A DNA stretch of 64,000 nucleotides from Nephrocerus scutellatus. Its lineage: Eukaryota > Arthropoda > Insecta > Diptera > Pipunculidae. Positions within the stretch are counted from its first letter, which is position 1. Each line of letters begins with the position of its first letter. The position numbers and the translations under genes are program-made. Below are positions 21,304-32,460 of the stretch, one piece after another. The stretch covers positions 40,970,010 through 41,034,009 of the forward strand of contig OX352763.1 of the NCBI GenBank assembly GCA_947095585.1, written 5' to 3'. Below the pieces are notes generated by a model. That model saw only the letters and a list, made by a program, of their open reading frames with translations. It made no database searches and was not told the DNA's origin.

Positions 21304-24130
21304 AAATATTATTATATTATAGTATTTTTATTATATTTATTGTTACTATCATTCCTCTTTCTTTCTTTCCTTAACTCCGCGGGGGAGCATAGGGCTTCTA
21401 CAAACACCCGCCACCGAACTCGATTTATCGCCTGAGGTTTCAAGAGACGCCACTCTGTCCCCTGGGATCATGCTTCCTCTTCTATTATCGTTTTCCATGT
21501 CTTGCTAGGAAGGCCAACTCGGCGGCTTCCTTGTGGATTCCAGTCGAGCGCTAGTTTCGTAATATCTTCCGCTGACTTTCTCAAAGTGTGACCAATCCTG
21601 CTCCATTTTCGTCGTCTGATGGTGATCCTGCTGCGTTACTCTCCACAAGTCTTGATTGGTGCGATAATGTCCGACCATCTGATTCTCAGTATCCTCCTTA
21701 AGCACTTGTTGACGAAGACTTGGAGGCGCGTCGCAATTGACTCTGTGACTTTCCACGTTTCGCAGCCATGAAAGAGTACTGAGAGAACGTTAGATCTGAA
21801 GATCGTTAGCTTCAGATTCCGAGAGATTTGCGAGGAGTTCCAGATATTATTTAGCATATTATAGGAGTGTCGTGCCTTGTTTACACGAGAGCACACATCC
21901 GAGTCAGCACCACCATTTTTTGATATCCAGCTGCCCAAATAACAAAACTTATCGACTTCCTCTATCTGATGTCCGTCAATCGAGAGATCACATGTTTCAC
22001 CAGCGTTAACGTGAAGTAGTTTTATTTTTGAGACGTTAATTTTTAAACCCACTTTCACCTTTCTTGGGGAGTTTGATTATTAAGCCTTCTTTAAACGACG
22101 ATAGAATGGTTTCAGATTCCCGGATATCTTGATATATCGCGTGCAGTGTTCGCGTTGTTAACTCGACGTCGGCTTGAAGGAGTTCTGCGTAGATGTTGTC
22201 ATTGCCTGCTGCTTTACCTGATTGCAGTGAACGAATTGTTGTCCTTATCTCATCCGACGAAGGAGTAGCGACGCTGATGTTAAGTAGCCTATTAGGGTGC
22301 ATATGTGGGTTAATAGACGCGCCTGGCGAAGTACAACTCAGAACATTCGTAAAATGTTCTGTCCAGTGGGTTAATTGTTGTTCCTCCATAAGGATCAAAG
22401 AGCCGTATATTGCCTTAACAGGGTAGTTGATGTGGTGTTTTTTGTTGGTGAACTTACGAGCCAGTTGGTAAACTGTGCTGTATTGTCTACTATCAGCGGT
22501 TTGCTGTGCTTGTTTTGCGATGTCGCTTAGCCATGCTCGTTCCTAGCTGAACAGCCATCTTGACGGTCTAGATCCCTATACTTCCGCGCTAATGCGGTTC
22601 GCACGGCACCCGAGACCTCGTGTAACTCTACTTTGATAGATTGGCGTTCACGAATGGTGTTCCATGTGCTATCTGATATCCATTCTTTTCTAGTTTTGTC
22701 GGGATAACCTAAAAAGGTTGAGGCTGCTTCCGTATTCGCATTTACTGTTTCCTCTCATTTGGACCGTAGGGTTTGGGGCTGTATCTCAGAGAGAGACTTT
22801 TATATGCGGGATACATATTGCAGTTTCACATCTAGGTCTTTCAGTGCTGCTATAGCTGGCTTTCTCGTTGTTTGACTTCGTGTGGATGAGTGGACCGTGA
22901 GCTTCAATCGCACACTGCCAACCACAAGGTGGTGGGTTTGGGGCTGTATCTCAGAGAGAGACTTTAATATGCGGGATACATATTGCAGTTTCACATCTAG
23001 GTCTTTCAGTTATGCTATAGCTGGCTTTCTCGTTGTTTGACTTCGTGTGGATGAGTGGACCGCGAGCTTCAATCGCACACTGCCAACCACAAGGTGGTGG
23101 TTGCTGTAGACGTCGGCTGCTCTTCGGGTTTTAACCTCCAGCAACGATGATCGCCACTTGCTGCTTATAGCGATGTGATCAATCTAGTTGTGATCAGGAG
23201 AGGTCCAGGTGGCTTTGTGGATGTTTTTGTGGGGAACAATTGTGCCTCCAATGATTAGGTTGCGATCAGAAAATAGATCAGCAAACCTTTCACCGTTGTC
23301 ATTCATAGAACCATGGCCGCGGTTTCCCATGAAATGTTCCCAATCACTGTTGTCGCTGCCTACCTTTGCGTTAAGGTCACCCATCAAAATACGATGTCAC
23401 TCTTCCGTAGTTGATCTAATGAATTATTTAGACGCAAGTAAAACATGTCTTTTTTTCCAGAGGTGGCTTGTTCCGTTAGTGCGTAAACTTGAACAAACAC
23501 AACCTGTCGAACAGCAGATTTAAATCTTGCAATAATAATTCTATCAGATATTGCTTGCCAGTACTCTAACAATCCTCTCGCGGCCTTAGAGAGTAGAAAT
23601 CCCACTCCATTCGCATGGTATTTTCCTGCAGGCTTATCCGAAATTAGAAATTAGAAACTCGCCTGTAGATGTTCGTTTTTCCCCTACTCCAGGCCACCTC
23701 ACCTCACTAAGACCAAGAATCTCTAGATGGTATTTAGGAAATTTTTTGTTAATTGTGCAAGCGTTGTTGTCTTGACGAGCGTGCAAATGTTCCAAGTTTC
23801 AAAACGAATCCTTTTTTCCGAGGGCCAAAGGTTATTGTTGAAAAAATCCGATATGTATCCGAGGCTTGTATTAGTTTCAAGAATCAATTAATTCAGTTGA
23901 GTCTTGAGTGGTGATGCATGCGATATATCAAGGCCAACCGCAACCTAGGTCGACATGATGCGCCGCCGACCAAGGCAAGTCCCCTTCTTATTTAGCCCCG
24001 ACCTAAACTAATACAAATAGGATTGGGTACCGAAATCGTTCACTTGATTTGCCAGAGTTTCCGGTGACGCGACTTGGACATATAAGATAGGAGTTGTGAT
24101 GCGAGAGGCTTATGGCATGACTGTCTATAA
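21304..24130 (-). mobile_element. second RTE-like LINE family, copy B
   Basis: Minus-strand pieces in 5' to 3' order: a probable leader at 23820-24130; the endonuclease N-terminus near 23665-23800; MGFLLSKAARG (23384-23605) and MGDLNAKVG (23184-23387), split by loss of one base near 23388; the tandem 167-base unit (22767-23100); the RT beginning (22036-22398; AGNDNIYAELL, LIIKLPKKGE); and the C-terminal region (21505-22058; LSIDGHQIEEVDKFCYLGSW, NKCLRRILRIRW). The RT palm with its YxDD box is missing between LPKKGE and KINVSKIK, so it is also non-autonomous. It lies head-to-tail with copy A. Confidence 0.85.
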
Positions 24131-25655
24131 TCGCGTCATCATCACCGTTTGTCATCTATCATTATTATATTTATTGTTTTAATCTGTAAAAACTTAGTTT
24201 AGGTAAATCGTTTCCTTGTTTGTGTATATGTATTCTCAATTTAATACAATTAAATTTAATCATTGAAGAAATGACATCATTATTAATATAAATAATTATT
24301 CCCTTATATAATGTTAACTCAGTTGTAACAGGTTTGGTTGTTAAGTATCCGGGTCTCATTCGTCAAATCTTTTAAAAATAATCTATCAACAATAATAAAC
24401 ACACACACACATTCACTTCATCATATCCTTTGGCTATTAGCAACCTGTAAATATTCTTTTCAATTTCACTTTTGTTTGATTGTAACTGCACTTAACTCCG
24501 CTGTGTATGTAGCTATTTTACTCATGTGTTCGTTCTTCTATGCCACGTCGTATTTTTAAATTAAATTCCAATCTCGTACCAACCGATGAAACTTCAACAG
24601 ATGAAAATTCTCGCATCTGATACCAAATTTGCCTTCACGTTCCAGCACGAGAGTGCAGCATCGTTATTTTGAAACCGAAAATATTGATTGGATTGGAAAT
24701 ACGTCGAAGTATATTTCCAAAAAATTCCAGCAAACGAATGTACTTATGTATTGCAATTTTCAAAGTACAATAGGTACACTTGGACCAAATTGGAGCGTGT
24801 ATACATATGAGTACCTCCTCGCGTGTGGCATCCGTTCACTATTTTCGACAATGTCATCATTGACAGTCCTACTCTCTAACATAACTATGTCAACGCCAAG
24901 CGATGCAATATTTATCTGAATGCAACTAGACCCAAACATTATATACAAGGGTTTTGTGCACACACTTGTACATCTTATAAGTGTAGATGTATATACTCGT
25001 AGCCTTCGCCCACAATGTGATCAATTATAAGTATTTGGATGCGAAATAGCTGAGGAATTTAAATAGGCATGTAGTCATGAGAGCAATAAATCTTTGACTA
25101 TTTTCGAATGTATGAGACTAGATTTGGATATGAAATCAAAATAAACGCAACATAATATTAGCCGTCTTTTTGTGGATTCCATCGCCAGCTCAGTTTTAGT
25201 TTTACTCACAAAACAAACGCAACACAAAATCTGGATTAGATTACTGACCTAAAAATTAATTACTAGACTCAATATACGATGCAGTCTATACAGAGCTGTG
25301 GTGGTGGCTGGCTGGCAGGATGAAAAATCAACTCTAGATACCACTAAAGACTCTGAACTAAATGCTATGCAAATTTGTTTAAAATACTTTTTAGAGTCAG
25401 CTTATGAAAATAGTGTTAGGAAGAATTAGCTTTGTTCAACAGAGTGATCTGATCTATTAGGTTTATATCTTAAAAAGATCTCGATCACTTTAGATCAGTT
25501 GGTTCGAGGTCCATTAATGCTTATTGAATCCAAGTGACCCTAAGTGATCCTTGAGTGAGTCCGCAAAATTCGTGTTCCCAAAAAATCTAAGAGAGCAGCC
25601 ATAAGCAGAATAGGGGGATTAACACGCAAAATTTATGCATGCGCTGTATTTATAC
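24131..25655. other. no gene recognised
   Basis: AT-rich, with a short AC run at about 24400-24412. No conserved domain on either strand. Confidence 0.4.
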
Positions 25656-25659
25656 TGAA

Positions 25660-25720
25660 AACTGAAGGTACTAGCCCGATCATTCAGCTATTCATTTTTT
25701 GGGCAAAATTACTTACTGGC
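25660..25720. mobile_element. scrap of RTE-like LINE leader
   Basis: ACTAGCCCGATCATTCAGCT is shared with 2931-2950, the leader side of the LINE at the window's left edge. Confidence 0.5.
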
Positions 25721-25739
25721 ATTAGGTTAGGTTAGGTTG

Positions 25740-26480
25740 CGGTGTCAGCTAATGCTCACTTAGACCATTCACGGACCTTTGTGCTACCACAGGATCTTAT
25801 ACCTTTCCCCTTTTCAGAAGATCCATTCAGAGCTGTTAATGAATCGAAGTATATCTCGCACTTTGCCGTTTTCGAGATCTGATAGGTTATTCATTAACCG
25901 CTTCATTAAATGTTTGTGCCTTCTGTGCATTAGTGCCGGACATGAGCAAAGAAGATGTTCTATGTTCTCCTCCTCCTCCTCGTCCATGCGGCTTCTGAAG
26001 AAGTCATTATATTTGACTCCCATCTTTTTCGCGTGTTTCCCTAGAAGGCAGTGTCCTGTCATTATCCCTACAACCGTTCTTAGTTCACGTATTTGTAGGG
26101 AAATATTTGTATTTGTAGAGCGCTTCAAGTCTAGCTTCGGTCAGACCTGTCTTGAAATATTACAAGTGTCGGTGTTTTCCCACCTTACATTTGTTATTGT
26201 TTCTGCATCTTTCTGAAGCTCAAGTTTCAGTGTCGCGATATGACTCCCTACCTTTGCCCTTTCCGGTAGCAGCTGGAGAGTCGTACCACGTCTAGCTTCT
26301 GTGTGGCCCGGGACCAAATGATCCTTACATTGAACTGCTCACTCATCTCGTTAAGAGAGGAGTACTTACTTAGTACTTAGTACTTACTGGTGTTCACCAC
26401 GTTGCAATCTGACCGCACTTCCACCAGTCTATCAAGTTTCTTCAAATCCAGGAATTTAACAATGACATCCAAGCTGCATA
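25740..26480 (-). mobile_element. RNase H-type LINE, 3' end
   Basis: On the minus strand 25814-26128 reads LRTVVGIMTGHCLLGKHAKK, then RMDEEEEENIEHLLCSCPAL and DILRFINSSEWIF. This is the terminal region after RNase H in I/R1/LOA-type LINEs: a GHCxxGxHA helix followed by an EHLLCxCPA zinc-binding motif. The sequence upstream to about 26480 gives broken RNase H-like frames. 5'-truncated. Confidence 0.75.
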
Positions 26481-26489
26481 GCAAAAATT

Positions 26490-26960
26490 ACTCTGACCTC
26501 TTAACTGCGTTCGATATGAAAGTCTTACGTAGAATGTGTTGAAGTGTATTTTGTATGTAAGCAAGGACAATACTTGAGACTCAATGCTGATGAGATCTAC
26601 GAGTATTACCGCAATATTGACATCGTGAAGAGATTTAAGCTCTATAGGCTCTAGTGGATAGGCCCAAATGGCTTTAAATCAAAGCGAGTAAAGTAATTTT
26701 TCTAAATTCGAATAGTGGTTATAGCTTCATCGAGGATATAATTATTATTTCTTGATTGCAGGAATTTTAATCTAGGATTACAAGTGATCTATTAACACAA
26801 GGTTAACTTAAAAACTACTTGAACATATGATCATATGTAGATCCGAGTTTTGGATGCTCAGGAAAAGTAAGAGGAAATTCTTTGAGAGAAGTTTTAGCCA
26901 TGTTTATTGTGAAGAAGGACGACGCGGAACATTTAACAAAGCGTGTTACGACTGTCACCA
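26490..26960 (+). mobile_element. RTE-like LINE C-terminal fragments
   Basis: The plus strand gives DEIYEYYRNIDIVKRFKLYRL near 26590-26650 and SEFWMLRKSKRKFFERSF with VYCEEGRRGTFNKACYD at 26837-26960. Both resemble the RTE C-terminus (AFERKVLRRI, CEEGxWRxxYNxELY, DVVxxIKxxRLRW). The two pieces are out of order, suggesting rearrangement. Confidence 0.5.
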
Positions 26961-26989
26961 TGCAAAAAAGTTTAAACTACCACGGATTA

Positions 26990-27815
26990 GTTGTGAAGCT
27001 GCATATCTGATGATAAATAAGTGAAAACCTTACATAAGGCTTCTTTAGCTCTTAGTACAAAGGGATTTCTAAACAATGATTTTGGTTTAGACAAAACCTT
27101 TGATATATTATGAGGCTCTAATACGATAAATAAAATAATCAGTATACAATAACACATTGAAAATATGTATGTGCTAAATTTGCTGGATTTCATTATACGT
27201 TGCCAAATACAATCGTGTATAGTGTATGCCTGCGCCTTTTCCCTCTCCTTTCATTTACTCGTACTTCTCTTCCCTAACGAAAGAAATGCCTACTTAAGCA
27301 TAGGCAATCGGTCCAGATAAGCAAAGCAAATTTGCTCCGTCATGCGTATGAAGCGAAGTGCTAAATTTCCAATTAAAAACTTTTCCTTGCAAAGTACTTA
27401 CATTCTCATACATCTATAAAGCTTTGAAAATCACTGAGCAAAAAATCAAGATAGTAAAAAGCTACTCGTGTAAATGCTTACGAATATGCTGCGAAGCAAT
27501 ATAGTCAAAAAGGATTGAACTTAAAAAGTTGGTGATCCAGCATAACTGAAAAGTCCTAGAGTATGTTATATGTTCTCGATATTTTGTCATTGATTTATAT
27601 AAATAGAGTAGCGGGGCACTATGCAGTTGCCGAAATATATTTTTCCATGCTTACATTGCTGTGCTCGATTGTGTCTGAGCAAGTACGATTACTGTCCATA
27701 CAAGGAATTATTTACTTAAAAAATTGTTTCTTTTTCTTTGTGGAGCCTCTTTTACTATATATGTCTGCACATGCTGTAGTTAGGTTTTATGTTTATCTAC
27801 GCATGTTTATACGCC
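26990..27815. other. no gene recognised
   Basis: AT-rich. A 116-codon frame at 27563-27913 runs into the modular repeat and lacks support. Confidence 0.4.
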
Positions 27816-27819
27816 ATTT

Positions 27820-28130
27820 AAAAAATGTATATTGGGGTCCCCAGGGGGCCGATCACTCCAAATTTTCACAAAAAGTGTTTTCCATCGAAGACACACATGT
27901 GTACAGAATTTAAAGAAAATCGGGTAAATTTTGTAAAATATTTGTATGGGAGCCCACCGACCCCGCGGCCCGAGGGGCCTCAAATTTTAATAGAAAGTGT
28001 TGTCTTGAGAGATATACATGTGTGCAAATAAAATCGGGCTGCAGGAAGTGGGTTAAAAATTGATCACAAGATTTGGCCCGCCAGCCAGCCACGGGCAAGT
28101 GAAGTTAATAGAGAGAATTTAAAAGGAGAG
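27820..28130. repeat. modular repeat M, inverted copy
   Basis: Two modules in the orientation opposite to 11.7-12.4 kb: GTCCCCAGGGGGCCGATCAC, ACACACATGTGTACAGAATT, AAATCGGGTAAATTTTG, GTATGGGAGCCCACCGACCC and GAGATATACATGTGTGCAAA. It ends at the GAAGTTAATAGAGAGAATTT boundary. Almost the same as the complement of 32460-32790. Confidence 0.8.
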
Positions 28131-28144
28131 TTGCAAAATTTTAT

Positions 28145-28945
28145 CATGAGGTTATTTTGAGGGTCTTTCGGGGTCTTTTGGGAGTCGTTTTAGGGTCTTT
28201 TTGGGGTCTTTTGTGGTTTCCTTTGAGGGTTCTTTGAGGGCCTTTTGAGGGTCTTTGGGGGGGGGGGGGGGGGGCTTTTGGGGGACTTTTGTGGATGTTT
28301 TAAAGGGCTTTTGGAGTCCTTTGATGACCATTTGGGTTCTTTTATGGTTCTTTTGAGGGTCTTTTGGTGGCCTATTTGGGTCTTGTGTGGGTCTTTTGGG
28401 GGGCATTTTGTGATTCTTTTAAAAGACTTTTTGATGGTCTTTTGTTGTCTTTTAGGGGACTTTTGGGGTCTTTTTGCCAAAAAAGAAAAGAAACAAGTTT
28501 TTAAAGATTATTTTATGATTCTTTGGTGGCCTTATGGGGTCTTTGGGGGGTATTTTTGGGTTTTCTGGGAATCTTCTGGGAGTCTTTTGAGGGTCTTTTT
28601 GGGGGGTATTGTGTAATTCTTTTGAGGGACTCTCGGAGGTATTTTTATAATTCTTTTGGAATCTTTTAGGGGTCTTTTGGGGAGTCTTTTGAGGGTCTTT
28701 TAGCAGGTCTTTTGAGGGTCCTTTGAGGGTCTTTTGGAGGTCGTTTGAAGGTCTTCTGGGAAGTCTTTTGAGGATCTTTTGAAAATTTTGGGGTCGTTTG
28801 GTGGTCTTTTGAGGATCTTTGGGGGGGGGGGGGTTAATGATTTTTTGGGGGTCTTTTATGATTCTTTTGTTGGTCTTTTGGTGGGCTTTTGGTGGTATTT
28901 GGAGGTCTTTAATGGGTCTCTTTTGGCGGCATTTTTTCCCACAGC
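28145..28945. repeat. G/T-rich degenerate minisatellite
   Basis: About 800 bases built from drifting words of the type GGGTCTTTTGGGG and GAGGGTCTTTTG, with strong strand asymmetry (G and T on plus). It includes an 18-G run at 28257-28274 and a 13-G run at 28821-28833. Long frames on both strands are by-products of the missing stop codons. Confidence 0.85.
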
Positions 28946-28974
28946 ATCAAAGAAGTTTCACTTTAACCGCGCGT

Positions 28975-29090
28975 AAGAGGTACGCGCACTGTTTTCTATT
29001 TGTTTTGTGGCCTGGCGCGTAAACAAACAATGCTGATGGTTTTCCGACACTGGAACAGGCGACATACAATTGACCATGCAAGAAGCACGG
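28975..29090 (-). mobile_element. Helitron helicase C-terminal fragment
   Basis: The minus strand reads HGQLYVACSSVGKPS then ALFVYAPGHKTNRK. This is the final block of PIF1-like Helitron helicases (HGQLYVACSRVGKP...LFVYAP). Just downstream on that strand, GCGCGTA and TACGCGC form a 7-base hairpin with a CCTCT loop (28971-28991 region). Helitron 3' ends carry such hairpins, but I could not find a convincing CTRR end. Confidence 0.7.
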
Positions 29091-29309
29091 ATTTTCAAAA
29101 TTAAATAAAAATGAGGCAAATCGGTTCAGCCGTTATCAAGTAATGTGGTTACTGTTCTTTGGTAATTTTATTTTTATATTAATAGAAGACTAGCTGACCC
29201 GACAGACGTTATCCTGTCCAGCTTTCAATAAATTTGTTTGTTATCGGATTGTAAAATTGTGAAGAGCTATTTGAAATGTTAAATCAAAGTTTATTAACAT
29301 TTCGATTGC

Positions 29310-29468
29310 AATGTCAACACGTGTATCTCTGATGGACAAACCTTTTTGTAACATTTTTCGAGTCTTGCCATACGCCCATATAATTTTTTTAAAAATTAGC
29401 TCGATTTTCTTTAAATTTTAAACATATGTGTATCTCCGATGGACAAAACTTTTTGTGTTTTTTGGAGT
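29310..29468. repeat. modular repeat M, short copy
   Basis: ACACGTGTATCTCTGATGGACA at 29318-29340 and ACATATGTGTATCTCCGATGG at about 29424-29444, roughly one module period apart. Confidence 0.6.
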
Positions 29469-29602
29469 GATCAGGTCCGTGGCAACCATGCACTTTGTTT
29501 TGCTCTCATTTATCTCATTTAGATCCGAATGATAGCTTTCTGTACAGCTCTTGGATTTCTACCAATGGTGTCAATATTGTCTGCGTAAGCCAGGACTTTG
29601 TG

Positions 29603-29757
29603 GGCGCCGTGGCTCAGTAAATAACTACATGTCTGCTGAGCAGGAGGTTCGTGGTTCGAATCCTAGTAACACCAAAAAGTATTTTTCACGGTGTCCCAAC
29701 TTTCGCAAATCTCTGACAAACATCCGTCTGTCTGTCGCACCGAATATTATTATTATT
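29603..29757 (+). mobile_element. SINE copy with tRNA-like head, body deleted
   Basis: The head GGGCGCCGTGGCTCAGT (A box) and GTGGTTCGAATCCTAG (B box) are intact. The body is reduced to TTCGCAAATCTCTGACAAAC and CTGTCGCACC before the ATTATTATTATTA tail. The flanks GGACTT and GAACTT look like a worn target duplication inside the RTE-like LINE, where the older copy at about 814 reads TGGACTTATAG. It could pass for a tRNA gene at first sight but has no acceptor stem pairing or 3' trailer. Confidence 0.8.
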
Positions 29758-30438
29758 AAGCTAGAACTTATAGAGGATTACTGCTCTCGCCGATTCATCT
29801 GAGTCTTTGTCCAACTCCCAGGTTAAAGTGGACGCAGGCCAATCAATTTTATTGTCAGAGCCCTTCATAGATGTTGAATTGGGTTGATAGTGATCCAGAT
29901 ATTTTTACTTTGCTTATAACATTCATCGTGGACAACCCACATAGTCGTGTCAAATTATTGGGGATGCCGAATAGAGGAGAAAATCTTATAGGCGGTACTT
30001 AACAACCTAAAACCACGATAATTGCTCCACGTGATGATATCTATTATGTATGGAGCACAGAACGCCTCTTCGGCAGTCTTCTGACATCTATATCAATTAT
30101 TACTTTTACAGTTTCGTATAGTGCGGGATCAAATTATTGGGGATGCCGAATAGAGGAGAAAATCCTTTAGGCGGTACTTAACAACCTAAAACCACGATAA
30201 TTGCTGCACGTGATGATATCTATTATGTATGGAGCACAGAATGCCTCTTCGGCAGTCTTCTGACATCTATATCAACTATTACTTTTACAGTTTAGTATAG
30301 TGCGGGATCTCCTGATTTAATCATTTCCGCTGTGATAAATTCTGCTAAATTCGTCTATGCTTGGGGATGGCAGCATAGTGTGGTCGTCGGTCATTGGTCG
30401 AGCCTTCGATGTCTCTGTTAGCTTGCCATTTAATAAAT

Positions 30439-30556
30439 GATAATAATTGGCGCGGCAAAAGAATGCGGTCAAAGACCTGCCTTCTCGCGACCCTTCGTAC
30501 TGTGCGTGTAATATTAATTAAATGCCGTATCCAAAAGGCAAATTAAGAAATTATTT
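30439..30556 (-). mobile_element. SINE 3' part
   Basis: TTGGCGCGGCAAAAGAATGC and CTTCTCGCGACCC match the tail half of the SINE at 17.24 kb. The RTE sequence resumes directly at 30557 (AGCTTACATTAGTCATCG). Confidence 0.65.
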
Positions 30557-30894
30557 TAGCTTACATTAGTCATCGAACAGTTATTCCGATCTCTACGACT
30601 ACTGCCTAAGATGGAGGCAGCAGTACTAATGACAGTATTCTTAAGGCGTGTCAATTTCTCTTCTACCACCGGCATCTTACCCCATAACTTACTAACGAGT
30701 CCTAACGCTTGACCGTAGTAAATTCTGGTTTCTTCGTTGCAAAGGGCAGCCATGTCGTCGACTTGAACTTAATTTGTGTACTTTCGTGATAGTGTTCCGA
30801 GTCGACCTTGGGACCTCGGACGTCAACAAGTGCATGTCAGCCGTTTTCGTTGCAGTGGTCGTCGGCTTATATCAGATGTTATTGGCCTTCCCCC

Positions 30895-32155
30895 TATTCT
30901 GCTGATGGGTGACCACCGAAATACAAGATCGAATAAAATAAATTGTATTGATAGACGGACGCATCTTTCAAAAGTATCCGGAAATGAATTTTGAAAAATG
31001 TGACGTACTCCTTGGAAACTTTTAAAAAAAATTAAAACATGCAAACGAAAATTGGAAATGCTTCTAAGCTTCCTGCACAGCTACCTGTAAACCAATTGAA
31101 AAAAGCTTGGCTAGTGCTTAGAATGCGCTTAAATCTAACTTTTTCTGAAATTGGACATTACCTCTTTATTTAGAGTGCTTGTCAGCAGTTGCAACACTGA
31201 ATTTTCTCATTTTCTCCTTCCTTCCCCACTAATATTGTAATGAGAAGTTATAGTTATATGAAATTCCAGCAGTTTCTCTTGTGTAGAAATTCTAGCAGTT
31301 TCTCCTGTATATGCGCACAGAATCATCCCGCCAAAAACAGCAATCAATGAATCCTGAGTCCTCAGCAGGCAGTGGCTTTTCTATGTTTTTCTTTGGAGTA
31401 AAGCTCTTTCCAAATGTCATTCTTACTACATTTTTCATTCATCCACCTCTGAAAGTGTAACAGACAACAACATCAAAACAATGTCCAGCAGACATATTGC
31501 TTTGTACGAAAGTAATACCTTTATTTATACTTGGAAACACCGTCTATACCGTAAACAAAGCAGGAGCAGAAATTCAGACCGGGCTTAATGTAATGCAATG
31601 ACGCTTGATGTGATGTTTTGCGCACCAAGGACATTTTATGTTAGTACTACCTATGCACAGAAAGTTGTAGTTGTGCGTACTTATATAACATACGTCAGAA
31701 CGTCGATAGTGTCAACCATTAGCGTAGCTTGTTCTGGGGAAAATGGATTATTTCACATGTACGACAATCGGACGTGCAACTTAGTTACGGCGTTGTGGAT
31801 AATGCTGCGTCCCTTTTCTATCTAATCTTTTTTATACCCGAAGAGTAATGTGGTTTTGTTTTATGCGATAATGATATTTTTATACCCTTGCATCATCTAT
31901 TTATTAGCATAAGCTGATTAAATATGTTTTCAATGCAGAATTTTAATCTTAAAAGCAACGAGATAAAAAAATATTACAACGAAGTAGATAATTTGTTTAA
32001 ATCTTATGAGTGTATGCGTGACTTGTAGCTTTTTCCCCAATGTTCCCCAAAAACTCTACCTATTTCCGATAAAAAAAAGTACAGCCTGCTAATGGAACCT
32101 ATCATACGAACAACGCAAATTGCTTTTATAGTTGTTACTAGTTGAATGCACGGCG
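30895..32155. other. no gene recognised
   Basis: AT-rich; a 75-codon frame at 31598-31825 has no recognisable relatives. The end near 31840-31890 has TTTATACCC words. Confidence 0.4.
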
Positions 32156-32259
32156 TTGCCCGGTCGAAAAAATGAAGTCGACATCCCCGACAAGCCCCGC
32201 CACCAACATGGTCGTTTTTAAAAACCGTTATTTAACTTGACCCGTTTTTGTCTGTATTT

Positions 32260-32460
32260 TCGACCACTTTGAGGTTTTAACCACCTTCCCCACGACCTAG
32301 AGAGCTGAAATTTTGTGAGTGCCTAAGTTCAAAACATCATTTTTTATATTCCGAGTATTGACATTTTTTTTGACTTCTTTGAGGTCCTTTTTAACCACCT
32401 TTTTAACCAATCTAGAGAGTTAAAATTTTGTAAGTATCTAAGTCCAAAATAGCATTTTTA
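32260..32460. repeat. tandem repeat, about 110-base unit (family T)
   Basis: TTAACCACCTTcCCCACGACC, TAGAGAGCTGAAATTTTG and AAGTTCAAAAC recur once more at 32390-32450. A third unit lies beyond a modular repeat at 33066-33110 (TTAACCACCTTTCGCACGGCC, AGGGCTGAAATTTTG). A related phrase is at 13006-13022. Confidence 0.65.

Larger units (their letters stand above)
29470..30890 (-). mobile_element. RTE-like LINE copy (first family) with nested SINEs and a tandem duplication
   Basis: Blocks shared with 1-2850 in the same order: CATGCACTTTGTTTTGCTCT (29488), ACCACGATAATTGCT (30012), then a minus-strand frame 30556-30753 (NEETRIYYGQALGL, LKNTVISTAASIL) and CCGTTTTCGTTGCAGTGGTC (30841). A SINE lies at 29603-29757 and a second SINE piece at 30439-30556. 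A 179-base unit is duplicated at 29951-30308. Large internal parts are deleted. Confidence 0.8.

Noticed and set aside
28152..28616. Long frames on both strands (lysine/proline-rich on minus, glycine/phenylalanine-rich on plus)
   Set aside because: They arise because the GGTCTTTTG-type minisatellite lacks stop codons; composition follows the repeat and no domain is present.
29606..29680. Possible tRNA gene (A box and B box present)
   Set aside because: No acceptor-stem pairing, and the same head precedes the SINE body in other copies. It is the SINE head.
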